Shown here: positions 54,139 to 61,965 of the stretch, in pieces
How the letters are laid out: every line of letters begins with the position of its first letter
How positions within the stretch are numbered: the stretch's first letter is position 1
Assembly (NCBI RefSeq): GCF_014204975.1
Contig: NZ_JACHMM010000001.1
Location: 4,340,001-4,404,000 of the forward strand
Direction: 5' to 3'
DNA length: 64,000 bases
Source of the DNA: Jiangella mangrovi
GTDB taxonomy: Bacteria; Actinomycetota; Actinomycetes; Jiangellales; Jiangellaceae
The notes under the pieces: generated by a model
Seen by the model: the letters and a program-made list of their open reading frames with translations, nothing else
What the model was told of the DNA's origin: nothing
The model's database searches: none
Made by a program: the position numbers and the translations under genes

Positions 54139-55972
54139 GCCGGCGCGCCGCACCGCGCCGGGACGTGCCGAACCGGGGCGGGTCGAACCGGGGCGGGTCG
54201 AGCACGAACAGCACCTTGCCGGCGTGGTCGCCGTACCGGAACAGCAGGTACGCCACGCAGGCGGCGACGTAGCCGGCGCCGAGCGCGCACCACACCAGGC
54301 CCTCGGCCAGGAACACGCCGGCCCAGGCCAGCTGGTACGCGACGCAGAACAGCTCGGCCGCCACGTACGGCCAGTGCACCTTGACGCCGTAGCGTCGCGC
54401 CGCCCCCGCTCCCGCGCGGGCCGGGCCGGCGGCGTCGCCGGCCTTCGGCGTCCGCTCGAACTCGCTGTGCAGCGGCCCGAACAGTCCCTCGGTGAACGCG
54501 CTGAACTGGTGCGGCAGCATGCCGGTGTTGACGACGAGGTACGGCAGGATCCGCGCGAACCGGCGCCGGAACGACGACGGCGTCAGCCGTTCCGCATACG
54601 TGTGGCGGGTCTCCGCCGACGCCAGGCTGGTGACGAGCGTCATCCAGAGCAGGCTGGGCAGCACGTACAGCGCGACGCCGGCGGCGGTGCCCAGCGCGCC
54701 GAACCAGAGCCCGGAGTGGATCAGCGCCGGCAGCACCATGATCCACAGTCCCCACAACGGCCACTGCCACGTCGTGCACATGTGGTAGACGAGGTGGATC
54801 CGGCGCGCGAGCGAGCAGCGGTGCCGGAACAGCAGCGTCGCCAGGTGCATCCGCTGCACCTGCACCCAGCCCTGGGTCCACCGCTTCTGCTGCGCCTTGT
54901 ACGCGGTGTAGGTGGCGGGCAGCTCGGCCGGCGCCACGATCTCCTTGACGAACGTCGTGCGGTAGCCGGCGAACAGGTGCCGGAAGCTCAGCTCGCAGTC
55001 CTCGACCAGGCTGGCCGCCCGCCACCCGCCCGCCGCCTCGACCGCCGCGGCCCGCCAGACGCCCGCGGTGCCGGTGAAGTTGACGAACCGCCAGCGCGCC
55101 GAGCGCCAGGCCATCTGCAGCGTGTGGTGGTCGTCGACCCAGAGCGACTGCGCCCGCGTCAGCGCCGACTCGTCGTGGTTGAGGTGCCCCCACTGCGCCT
55201 GGACCAGCGCCAGCCCGTGGTCCGGGACGCCGCCGGGGCCGTAGAAGTGCGGGATCGCCCGCAACAGGTAGTCGCGCCGCGGCAGGAAGTCGGCGTCGAA
55301 GATCGCGATGAACTCGGCGTCGGTGCGCTTGCGGCCCTCTTCCAGCGCGCCGGCCTTGTAGCCGTGCCGGTGCTCGCGGCGCAGCACCGTCACGTTGACG
55401 CCGCTCTCCTCGCGCAGCCGCGCGCAGACGGCGTCGACCAGCGCCCGCGTGTCGCCGTCGGTGGAGTCGTCGAGCACCTGCACCGTGAGCCGGTCCTTCG
55501 GCCAGCGCAGCGAGCAGGCCGCCTCGATGATCCGCGCGGCGACGGCGTGCTCGTTGAACATCGGCAGCTGCACGCACACCGACGGGTACCGGAACGGCAG
55601 CCGGCCGGGCTGCTCGGGCGCCCGGCCGCGCCAGAAGTAGCCGAGCCGCTCGATCACGCCGCCGCTCAGAAACGCAACGATGACCAGCAGCGGCAGGTGC
55701 AGGGTCACCGTCAGCGCCCACCACGCCGCCGAGCCGGGCGCCGGCCCCTGCACCCCCGTCCCGGCGACGACGGCGAACAGCACCACCGCCGCGACGGCGA
55801 CCCCGACGTTCGGCAGCCACCACGGGAACCGGGCGGCCCGGACGGGCCGGGCGCGCCGGTGCGCACGCTCATGCCGCGGCGGAGGAGGCGGCGGTGGCGG
55901 AGGCGACGCCGGTGGTGGCGGCGGGGTTGCCGGGGCTCGGGTGAGCGTTCCGGGCAGCGGGCCGGCGTCCAT
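54092..55972 (-). CDS. Cellulose-synthase-like family 2 glycosyltransferase with polyproline N-terminus
   Basis: A 626-residue integral-membrane GT2 enzyme. Residues about 15-32 are a proline run (PPPPPASPPPPPPPPP); then two helices (LPNVGVAVAAVVLFAVVAGT and LHLPLLVIVAFLSGGVIERL). The catalytic domain has VQLPMFNEHAVAARIIEAAC, LDDSTDGDT, IFDADFLPRRDYLLRAIPHF (DxD), SLVEDCELSF (ED) and AYKAQQKRWTQGW (QxxRW), all required for processive or long-chain glycan synthesis. Four more helices follow. Product polysaccharide is unknown; glucomannan or mannan synthases are the closest type by memory. Confidence 0.9.
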   Translation of the reverse strand: MDAGPLPGTLTRAPATPPPPPASPPPPPPPPPRHERAHRRARPVRAARFPWWLPNVGVAVAAVVLFAVVAGTGVQGPAPGSAAWWALTVTLHLPLLVIVAFLSGGVIERLGYFWRGRAPEQPGRLPFRYPSVCVQLPMFNEHAVAARIIEAACSLRWPKDRLTVQVLDDSTDGDTRALVDAVCARLREESGVNVTVLRREHRHGYKAGALEEGRKRTDAEFIAIFDADFLPRRDYLLRAIPHFYGPGGVPDHGLALVQAQWGHLNHDESALTRAQSLWVDDHHTLQMAWRSARWRFVNFTGTAGVWRAAAVEAAGGWRAASLVEDCELSFRHLFAGYRTTFVKEIVAPAELPATYTAYKAQQKRWTQGWVQVQRMHLATLLFRHRCSLARRIHLVYHMCTTWQWPLWGLWIMVLPALIHSGLWFGALGTAAGVALYVLPSLLWMTLVTSLASAETRHTYAERLTPSSFRRRFARILPYLVVNTGMLPHQFSAFTEGLFGPLHSEFERTPKAGDAAGPARAGAGAARRYGVKVHWPYVAAELFCVAYQLAWAGVFLAEGLVWCALGAGYVAACVAYLLFRYGDHAGKVLFVLDPPRFDPPRFGTSRRGAARRLRRSRRAERVPAPAG

Positions 55973-56035
55973 CTCGCGGCGGTCCTCTCGTCGGGGGCGC
56001 TGACGCCTCCACGATCGGCACGCCGCATGAGTCCG

Positions 56036-57394
56036 CTATTCGGACCGGCTGAGAACCCTCTCATCAGCGTCGGCGCGCAGCACCGGCCGGCGGGTCGCGG
56101 CCAGGCGCTCGAGCAGCTCGGCGGACTCGACGGCCGCGTCGTGAGCGGACATCTCCGCCTGGACCCTGCGGGCGGCCGTGCGGAAGGACGGCTCGTCCAG
56201 CACCCGGCGGACCGCCGCCCGCACCTTCGACGGCGCCGGGTGGGTCTTGCCGAGCCGTAGCCCGACGCCGGACCACTGGATGCGGGCGGCGTTCTCGGCC
56301 TTCTCCTCCGTGGTGCCGGCCTGGACGATCGGGACGCCGTGCGCGAGCGCCAGCGTCACGCCGGTGTAGCCGCCGTTGGTGACGAACACGTCGGCCCGCG
56401 CGAGCAGCTCGTCGTACGGGATCCAGGGCATGACCAGGCAGTTCGCCGGCAGCGGCTCCCCCGCGGCCCGCTCGAGGTCGGCCCGCGACGCGCCGCCGGT
56501 GGTGACGACGACGGTGACCGGCTCGTCCGCCAGCCCGCGGACGGCCGGCAGTACCAGCTCGGCCGGGTCGGGCCGAAGGCTGCCCTGCGTCACGTGCACG
56601 ACCGGCCGGCGGCCGGCGCCGTCGACGCCGTCGACCCCCAGCTCGTCCCACCAGGCCGGCGGGTCCCACGGCCTCGGGTCGGGCCGGAGCGCGCCGATCC
56701 AGTGGATGTGCGCCGGCAGGTGGCGGCGCGGGTACTCGAACGACGGAGTGCACGCCTGCAGGTGCAGCAGCGGCGACGGTCCGGCCTGCAGCGCGGACCC
56801 CGGGTCGGGCGGAAGTCCCAGGCCGGCCCGGACTTCGTCGTACACGCGCTCGGCGTCGCGGAAGATCAGCCGGCCGGCGGCGGCCCGGATGAGCCGGTTG
56901 CGCAGCCGCCCGGCCGGCCCGCGCATGGGGAGCAGGCCGGGGCCGAACGGCGGCGTGTCGGGGTCCTCGAACGGCAGCGGGCCGTCGGCGAACGTCGCCC
57001 ACGGGATGCCCTCGAGCTCGGAGACCATGCCGACGCCGTAGCTGAGGCCCTCGGTGAGCATGGCGTCGACGGGGTGGGCCGCGGTGATGCGGCGCAGGTC
57101 GGCGACCCGCTGCGGCGCGTGCCCGACGAAGACCTGGGCGAAGGCGTCGCCGATGACCTTCGGTCCGGATCGGCCGCGGAACTGCGGGAAGTACTCGAAG
57201 AAGTCCTGGCCGCTGAAGTCCGGCGCATCGACGTACGGCAGCGGAGTCGCGCTGGTGCGGGCGATGCGCTCGTGGAACGCCCGGCCGGCGTACCAGAGCA
57301 CGGTGTGCCCGCGTTCGACCAGCCGCGCCGCGACGGGCAGCGGGTTGGTGGTGTGGGCCTCGATCGCGATCGACGCGATCAGGAAGGTCGCCAT
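56036..57394 (-). CDS. UGT/macrolide-type GT1 glycosyltransferase
   Basis: A 452-residue cytosolic enzyme. ATG 57394 fits the start MATFLIASIAIEAHTTNPLP of the GT-B N-terminal domain. The C-terminal half has VHVTQGSLRPDPAELVLPAV, PANCLVMPWIPYDELLARAD, VFVTNGGYTGVTLALAHGVP and IVQAGTTEEKAENAARIQWS; these are the donor-sugar motifs with the NGG of the GT1 family in place of HGG. Members glycosylate macrolides, flavonoids or other small molecules. Divergent from a TetR gene, which probably regulates it; a promoter lies at 57433. Confidence 0.88.
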   Translation of the reverse strand: MATFLIASIAIEAHTTNPLPVAARLVERGHTVLWYAGRAFHERIARTSATPLPYVDAPDFSGQDFFEYFPQFRGRSGPKVIGDAFAQVFVGHAPQRVADLRRITAAHPVDAMLTEGLSYGVGMVSELEGIPWATFADGPLPFEDPDTPPFGPGLLPMRGPAGRLRNRLIRAAAGRLIFRDAERVYDEVRAGLGLPPDPGSALQAGPSPLLHLQACTPSFEYPRRHLPAHIHWIGALRPDPRPWDPPAWWDELGVDGVDGAGRRPVVHVTQGSLRPDPAELVLPAVRGLADEPVTVVVTTGGASRADLERAAGEPLPANCLVMPWIPYDELLARADVFVTNGGYTGVTLALAHGVPIVQAGTTEEKAENAARIQWSGVGLRLGKTHPAPSKVRAAVRRVLDEPSFRTAARRVQAEMSAHDAAVESAELLERLAATRRPVLRADADERVLSRSE

Positions 57395-57432
57395 GGTCTG
57401 TCCCCCCGGTCTACGATGTTTTCGATGTAGTG

Positions 57433-57460
57433 AGCCTAACTTCATTTGAGAGTGAGTCAA
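57433..57460 (-). promoter_or_regulatory. Promoter of the GT1 glycosyltransferase
   Basis: Minus strand: -35 TTGACT (57455-57460), 16-base spacer, -10 TAGGCT (57433-57438). The -35 abuts the tetR GTG, and CGATGTTTTCGATGT at 57412-57426 downstream is a direct repeat that may be an operator. Confidence 0.6.
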
Positions 57461-58108
57461 GTGAATAACGAACGCCGCACATACACCAGCGCGCTGCGCG
57501 CCGAGCAGACCCGGCTGACCCAGCGGCGCATCCTCGACGCCGGGCACCGGCTCTTCGTCGAGCAGGGCTACGGCCCGACGACCATCGCCGCCGTCGCCGC
57601 CGCCGCGGAGGTCTCGGCGCAGACGGTGTACAACGCGTTCGGCAGCAAGCCGGCGCTGCTCAAGCACGTCTACGACGTCGTCCTGGCCGGCGACGACGAG
57701 CCGATCCCGCTGGCGCAGCGACCCGAGGTCCAGGCGATGTACGCGCTCCCCGACCCGGCCGAGTTCCTGCGCGGCTATGCCGGGCTCGCCCGCACGCTGA
57801 GCGAGCGACTCGGCCCGTTGATGCTGGTCATCGCCGCCGGGGCAGGCTCTGGGGACCCGGAGCTGACGGCGCACATCGAGACCACCGACGGCGAGCGGCT
57901 GATCGGCGCCGGCATGGCGGCCGGGCGGGTCCAGGAGCTCGGCGGCCTGCGCCCCGGCCTCGCCGCCGAGGCGGCCCGCGACCGCCTGTGGACCCTGACC
58001 AGCATCGACGTCTGGCGCCTGCTCAGGCTGGCGCGCGGCTGGTCCGCCGACCAGTACGAGGACTGGATCGGCGAGGCCATGTGCGCCGCCATCCTCGCCC
58101 GGCCGTAG
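57461..58108 (+). CDS. TetR-family transcription regulator
   Basis: A 215-residue regulator. GTG 57461 was chosen with a GAGAG eight bases before it; a TTG at 57446 and GTG 57452 are possible. The HTH reads RRILDAGHRLFVEQGYGPTT, IAAVAAAAEVSAQTVYNAFG and SKPALLKHVYDVVLAGDDEP. Effector domain unknown. It is divergent from the GT1 gene, and the shared 66-base gap with the promoter suggests regulation of both; the nucleosidase gene follows 10 bases downstream and could be in the same transcript. Confidence 0.9.
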   Translation: MNNERRTYTSALRAEQTRLTQRRILDAGHRLFVEQGYGPTTIAAVAAAAEVSAQTVYNAFGSKPALLKHVYDVVLAGDDEPIPLAQRPEVQAMYALPDPAEFLRGYAGLARTLSERLGPLMLVIAAGAGSGDPELTAHIETTDGERLIGAGMAAGRVQELGGLRPGLAAEAARDRLWTLTSIDVWRLLRLARGWSADQYEDWIGEAMCAAILARP

Positions 58109-58118
58109 GTTCTACCGC

Positions 58119-58667
58119 GTGACCGGCTTCCTCATCGTCAGCGCCACCGAGGCCGAGGCCCGCTACGTCCCCGCCGGCCTGCCCGTCGTCGTGACGGGGC
58201 TCGGCAAGACCGCGGCGGCGACGGCGACGGCGCGCGCCCTCGCCGGCCTTAGCCTCGACGGCCTGACGGTGCTGAACATCGGCACCGCCGGCGCCCTGCA
58301 CGACGGCGTGAGCGGCCTGTTCACGCCGGGCCGGGTGCTGAACCACGACATCGACGCCGACGCGATCCGGGCGCTCGGCTACGACCCCGAGGAGTTGCTC
58401 GAGGTGCCCGGCGGCGACGGGGTCACGCTCGCGACCGGCGACCGGTTCGTCGCCGACCCCGTCGTGCGCGACCGGCTGGCCGCGCGGGCCGACCTCGTCG
58501 ACATGGAGGGCTACGCCGTCGCCTACGCCTGCCGCGCGTTCGGCGTCCCGGTGCGCCTGGTCAAGCACGTCTCCGACACCGCCGACGAGTCCGCCCTCGA
58601 CTGGCCGTCGGTGGTCGACGCCAGCGCCCGTATCCTCGGCGACTGGTTGCGCGCGGCGGTGAGCTGA
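58119..58667 (+). CDS. Nucleosidase of the phosphorylase superfamily
   Basis: A 182-residue protein of the MTA/SAH nucleosidase/futalosine hydrolase fold. It opens LIVSATEAEARYVPAGLPVV, has NIGTAGALHDG, TGDRFVAD, the substrate-binding DMEGYAVAYACRAFGVP (2'-hydroxyl Met-Glu) and VKHVSDTADESALDWPSVVD with the catalytic Asp. Short length is normal for actinobacterial members. It likely hydrolyses a purine nucleoside by-product. Start GTG without clear ribosome site. Confidence 0.88.
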   Translation: MTGFLIVSATEAEARYVPAGLPVVVTGLGKTAAATATARALAGLSLDGLTVLNIGTAGALHDGVSGLFTPGRVLNHDIDADAIRALGYDPEELLEVPGGDGVTLATGDRFVADPVVRDRLAARADLVDMEGYAVAYACRAFGVPVRLVKHVSDTADESALDWPSVVDASARILGDWLRAAVS

Positions 58668-58701
58668 CCCCGTCGCGGCCGCAGGCTGACGCCGTCGTCG
58701 A

Positions 58702-59553
58702 TCAGCCGCCGAACTCGTGCAGCGGGAGGCCGCGGACGCCGGGCTCGGCGATGACGAACAGGGCGCCCGCCGCGGGCTCGGCCGCGGTGTCGATGCCGAG
58801 CCGCGACGTCGTCACGATGAGCTGGTCGAGGCCGGGCCCGGTGAAGGCGACCGCGGTGGCGTGCGTGACCGGCAGGTCGACGACGGCGTCGAGGGTGCCG
58901 TCGGCGTCGTAGCGGCGCACCTCGCCCGTCGCGTAGGTCGCGACCCAGACCCCGCCCTCGGCGTCGACGGTGAGGCCGTCGGGCCAGCCCGGGACCTCGG
59001 TCCAGGTGCGCCGGCCGGTGAGCCCCGTCGCCTCGGACCAGTCGAAGACGTCGATGCGGTCGGTCGTGGTGTCGACGTAGTAGGCGCGGGTGCCGTCGGG
59101 CGACCAGCCGATGCCGTTGGACACCGTCACGCCCTTGACCACGGGGGCGGCCGCGCCAGCAGGGTCGATGCGGTACAGCGTGCCGGCGCCGGGCGTCTCG
59201 TCGTAGGCCATGGAGCCCAGGTAGAAGGCGCCGTCGGGCGCGCAGCCGCCGTCGTTGGCACGGACGGCGTCGCCGTTCCACAGCTCCGGGCGCTCGTCCA
59301 GGGGCGCGTCGAGCGCGTCGCCGCCGGCCAGCGCGATGGCCCGGCGGGTGGCGACCACCCAGCCGCCGTCACGCCGCGCCCGCACGACGGCGGCGACCTC
59401 GCCCACGCGGCGGCGCTCGATGGCGCCCGTCCCGTCGAGCTCGAGCAGCTCGCCGGCGAGCATGTCGACCCAGCGCGGGCCGGCCCAGCGCGGCGAGTAC
59501 GCCGGCCCCTCGCCGTGCTCGCACACCGCCGCGGTCAGCTGCTCGGCCTTCAT
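58702..59553 (-). CDS. SMP-30/gluconolactonase-like beta-propeller protein
   Basis: A 283-residue propeller. ATG 59553 has CGGAG six bases before it; the longer frame lacks family sequence. Metal-ligand features: CEHGEGPAYSPR (Glu), VRANDGGCAPDGAFYLGSMA, GVTVSNGIGWSPDGTRAYYV with Asn and DGLTVDAEGGVWVATYATGE with Asp. It hydrolyses a sugar lactone or similar. Convergent with the nucleosidase gene, 34 bases apart. Substrate unknown. Confidence 0.9.
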   Translation of the reverse strand: MKAEQLTAAVCEHGEGPAYSPRWAGPRWVDMLAGELLELDGTGAIERRRVGEVAAVVRARRDGGWVVATRRAIALAGGDALDAPLDERPELWNGDAVRANDGGCAPDGAFYLGSMAYDETPGAGTLYRIDPAGAAAPVVKGVTVSNGIGWSPDGTRAYYVDTTTDRIDVFDWSEATGLTGRRTWTEVPGWPDGLTVDAEGGVWVATYATGEVRRYDADGTLDAVVDLPVTHATAVAFTGPGLDQLIVTTSRLGIDTAAEPAAGALFVIAEPGVRGLPLHEFGG

Positions 59554-59671
59554 GGGCGCTCCGTTCGTCGGGGGTTCGTCGGGAGTCGGCGCTGCCCACA
59601 CCATGCCCGACGGCGTCAGCGCACCGCCAGCGTCGCAGCTCAGTCGGGCCCTCATCATGATCGGATGCATT

Positions 59672-59685
59672 GGGACGAAGGTCCC
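59672..59685. promoter_or_regulatory. DosR/DevR-like box candidate upstream of PIG-L gene
   Basis: GGGAC-GAAG-GTCCC has the exact inverted halves and 4-base spacing of the mycobacterial DosR box centre (GGGAC-TWWA-GTCCC), though the central A/T bases and outer positions differ. It is 58 bases upstream of the PIG-L start and about 0.8 kb from a universal stress protein gene, a typical DosR-regulated class. Confidence 0.45.
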
Positions 59686-59743
59686 GAGATGACGGTCTTT
59701 CCGCCCCTACGGCCGTATACCGGCTGGCCGGACCCTTGAGGGC

Positions 59744-60391
59744 ATGACAAAGTACGTGCGGCCGGTTCCGGCCACCCGGAGTCTGGTCGTCGTATGCGCG
59801 CATCCGTACGACGCGACCTTCGCGCTCGGCGGCGTCATCGCGGCGTTCGCCGATTCGGGGACGTCGGTGCACGTCCTCTGCCTCACCCACGGCCGGCACG
59901 CCGACCCGCGGCCACGGCACCGCCTGGACCGCGCCCGCGACCTCGGCCGCGCGACCCGTCACCTCGGCGCCGAGGACGTCACGCTGCTCGATCACGCGCC
60001 CGGCACGCTCGCCATCGTCGGCCTGGACGACCTCGTCGAGGAGATCCTGAGCACGCGGCACAGCGCCGACGCGATCCTCACGGTCGACGCGACCGGCGCC
60101 GACGCCCACCCGGACCACATCCGCGCCATGCGCGCCGCCTACCGCGCGGCCACGAAGCAGGGCAGCACGCTCTATGCCTGGACGCTGCGCGCCGGCCAGC
60201 CCGCCCGCGGCCACCAGGTCCTCGTCGTCGACGTCGACCGCGAGCGCCAGCGGACGGCGACCAACTGCCACACCGGCCTGCCGGCGGACGACCCGCTGCG
60301 CAACCGCTGGCAGCGCCACCAGGACCGGGCCGAGCGGCTGATCGTCCTGCGCACCGAGCGCTCCGTCCCGGTGTACGCGCGTCACGTCTGA
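59744..60391 (+). CDS. PIG-L/LmbE family deacetylase with altered HPDD motif
   Basis: A 215-residue protein of the MshB/PIG-L fold. The first metal motif reads VVCAHPYDATFALGGVI; family members have His-Pro-Asp-Asp, so the first Asp, the catalytic base in MshB, is Tyr here while the metal-binding His and second Asp remain. The other motif DAHPDHIRAM is intact. It may bind zinc but use different chemistry, or be inactive. It may share the DosR-like box upstream with the stress protein gene 83 bases downstream. Confidence 0.85.
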   Translation: MTKYVRPVPATRSLVVVCAHPYDATFALGGVIAAFADSGTSVHVLCLTHGRHADPRPRHRLDRARDLGRATRHLGAEDVTLLDHAPGTLAIVGLDDLVEEILSTRHSADAILTVDATGADAHPDHIRAMRAAYRAATKQGSTLYAWTLRAGQPARGHQVLVVDVDRERQRTATNCHTGLPADDPLRNRWQRHQDRAERLIVLRTERSVPVYARHV

Positions 60392-60474
60392 GTGCACCTG
60401 CGCGGTCGATGTCGTAGCACCGCGTCGTACGCGCACCACCCGCCCCCTGTCACCGTCGTGAACGGAGCCCCCGC

Positions 60475-61290
60475 ATGAGCAGCACGATCGTCGTCGGCGT
60501 GGACGGATCGCCCGACAGCGGCATCGCCCTCGACTGGGCCGCGAAGGAGGCCGCGCTGCGTGGCGTCGGCCTCACCGTCGTGTACGGCCTGCTCATGCCG
60601 GTCGCCGCGGTCCCGTTCGGCCCGGCCGCCACGCTCCCGCCGTCGGAGGAGCTGCGCGAACTGGCGACCGGCGTGCTCGACGCCGCCCGCGACCGCGTGG
60701 CCCGGGCCGAGCCCGCCGTCGACGTCGACACCTTCCTCATCCTGCGCGGCGCCGTGGAGGCGATCCTCGACGTCGCGAACGAGGCGGAGCTGATCGTGGT
60801 CGGGACCCGCGGCCTCGGCGGGGTCAGCGGGCTGGTGCTCGGCTCGGTCAGCAGCCGGGTCGCGGCCCGCGCGAGCTGCCCGACGGTGGTCGTGCCCTCG
60901 GTCGTCTCGCCCGACGACGGGTCGATCGTGGTGGGGGTCGACGGCTCCCGCGCCGGCGACGCCGCGCTCCGGTTCGCACTGGCCGAGGCCGGACGCCGGT
61001 CGGCGAAGGTCGTGGCGGTGTACGCCCATCACGACCAGTCCGACCTGGAGTCGCTGGTGCCGGCCGCGCTGGAACGGGCCCGGGCGGCGATCCTCACCGA
61101 CCCCGACGTGTCGATCCGCATCGATCCCGGCCGCCCCTCGGACGTGCTCGTCGAGGCCGGCCGGGACGCGGCGCTGATCGTGGTCGGCTCGCGGGGGCGC
61201 GGTCAGGTGCGCAGCCTGCTGCTCGGCTCGACCAGCAGCGCGGTGCTGCAGCGCTCGTCCCGCCCCGTCGCCGTCGTCCACTCCCCCTGA
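60475..61290 (+). CDS. Universal stress protein, two tandem UspA domains
   Basis: A 271-residue double UspA protein from ATG 60475 with GGAG upstream. Each domain keeps the ATP-binding motif: VVGTRGLGGVSGLVLGSVSS in the first and VVGSRGRGQVRSLLLGSTSS in the second, plus VGVDGSPDSGIALDWA and VGVDGSRAGDAALRFA beginnings. Such ATP-binding stress proteins accumulate in stationary phase, hypoxia or starvation. Its only upstream neighbour in the same direction is the PIG-L gene. Confidence 0.92.
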   Translation: MSSTIVVGVDGSPDSGIALDWAAKEAALRGVGLTVVYGLLMPVAAVPFGPAATLPPSEELRELATGVLDAARDRVARAEPAVDVDTFLILRGAVEAILDVANEAELIVVGTRGLGGVSGLVLGSVSSRVAARASCPTVVVPSVVSPDDGSIVVGVDGSRAGDAALRFALAEAGRRSAKVVAVYAHHDQSDLESLVPAALERARAAILTDPDVSIRIDPGRPSDVLVEAGRDAALIVVGSRGRGQVRSLLLGSTSSAVLQRSSRPVAVVHSP

Positions 61291-61313
61291 GTTCCGAGAA
61301 GGTCCGGCACCTC

Positions 61314-61924
61314 CTATGGCGACGGACGTCGCCTGGCGGCGAGACGCCATCGGCCGGCGAGAAGCGATCGCCGCCAACGGCGCGGGCGACCCTGGGTGAG
61401 CGTCCTCGATTCCAGAGGCGAATCGCCGAAGAACCGCGACGGCGCGCCCGCGACGAGGACCCGCGCCTCCTCGATGGTCCATTCGTCCACCTGGTCCAGC
61501 GCGAGGCCCGTGAACTCCGCGTCGTCGTAGATGCCGTCGAGGGTGACCAGCGGTAGCGTCTCGGGCCCGCCGTCGTACGCAACGAACCCGCGCGCCCACG
61601 CGGCGAGCTGTCGCGGCGTCATGGTGCCCGACAGGACGCGCCGGCACATCAGGTGCAACGCCGCGTGTCGGGGGTCATCACCCAGGCGGTCGCGGACCTC
61701 CAGCTCGTCGACCGTCTACGGTCGATCAGTTCCTCGAGGACGTACGTCGACTCCTTCGGGCTCGCGCCTGCGAGCTCGCGGAGCGCAGGCGTATCGAGAC
61801 CGTCGAGGAGTGCCTGCACCGCGGCGTCGATGACCGCTTTCGCCTCACCTGCGGGATCCAGCCGCCACAGCACGACCGCGTCCACGACTTCGTCACGCGG
61901 GTCCCGCCTGGGTTTCTCGGCCAT
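61314..61924 (-). pseudogene. Uncharacterised actinobacterial protein, frameshifted
   Basis: From ATG 61924 the frame reads MAEKPRRDPRDEVVDAVVLW, AVIDAAVQALLDGLDTPALR and ESTYVLEELID, then leaves the expected path. The continuation (TVDELEVRDRLGDDPRHAAL, HLMCRRVLSGTMTPRQLAAW, ARGFVAYDGGPETLPLVTLD) is in another frame; a single base seems to be missing near 61715-61722 between LID and TVDEL. The C-terminus after VLVAGAP also degrades into Arg-rich sequence. I do not recognise a function. It lies 41 bases downstream of the SNF2 helicase on the same strand. Confidence 0.65.
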
Positions 61925-61965
61925 GACGTTGCATTCTGGCAAGCCGCGAAGCCCCTGACGAGCGA

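Noticed and set aside
54224-56260. 678-codon plus-strand frame opposite the GT2 gene
   Set aside because: No recognisable domain and composition of a shadow; the minus strand encodes all GT2 motifs.
60382-61647. 421-codon minus-strand frame opposite the universal stress gene
   Set aside because: Shadow frame; the plus strand carries two intact UspA ATP-binding motifs.
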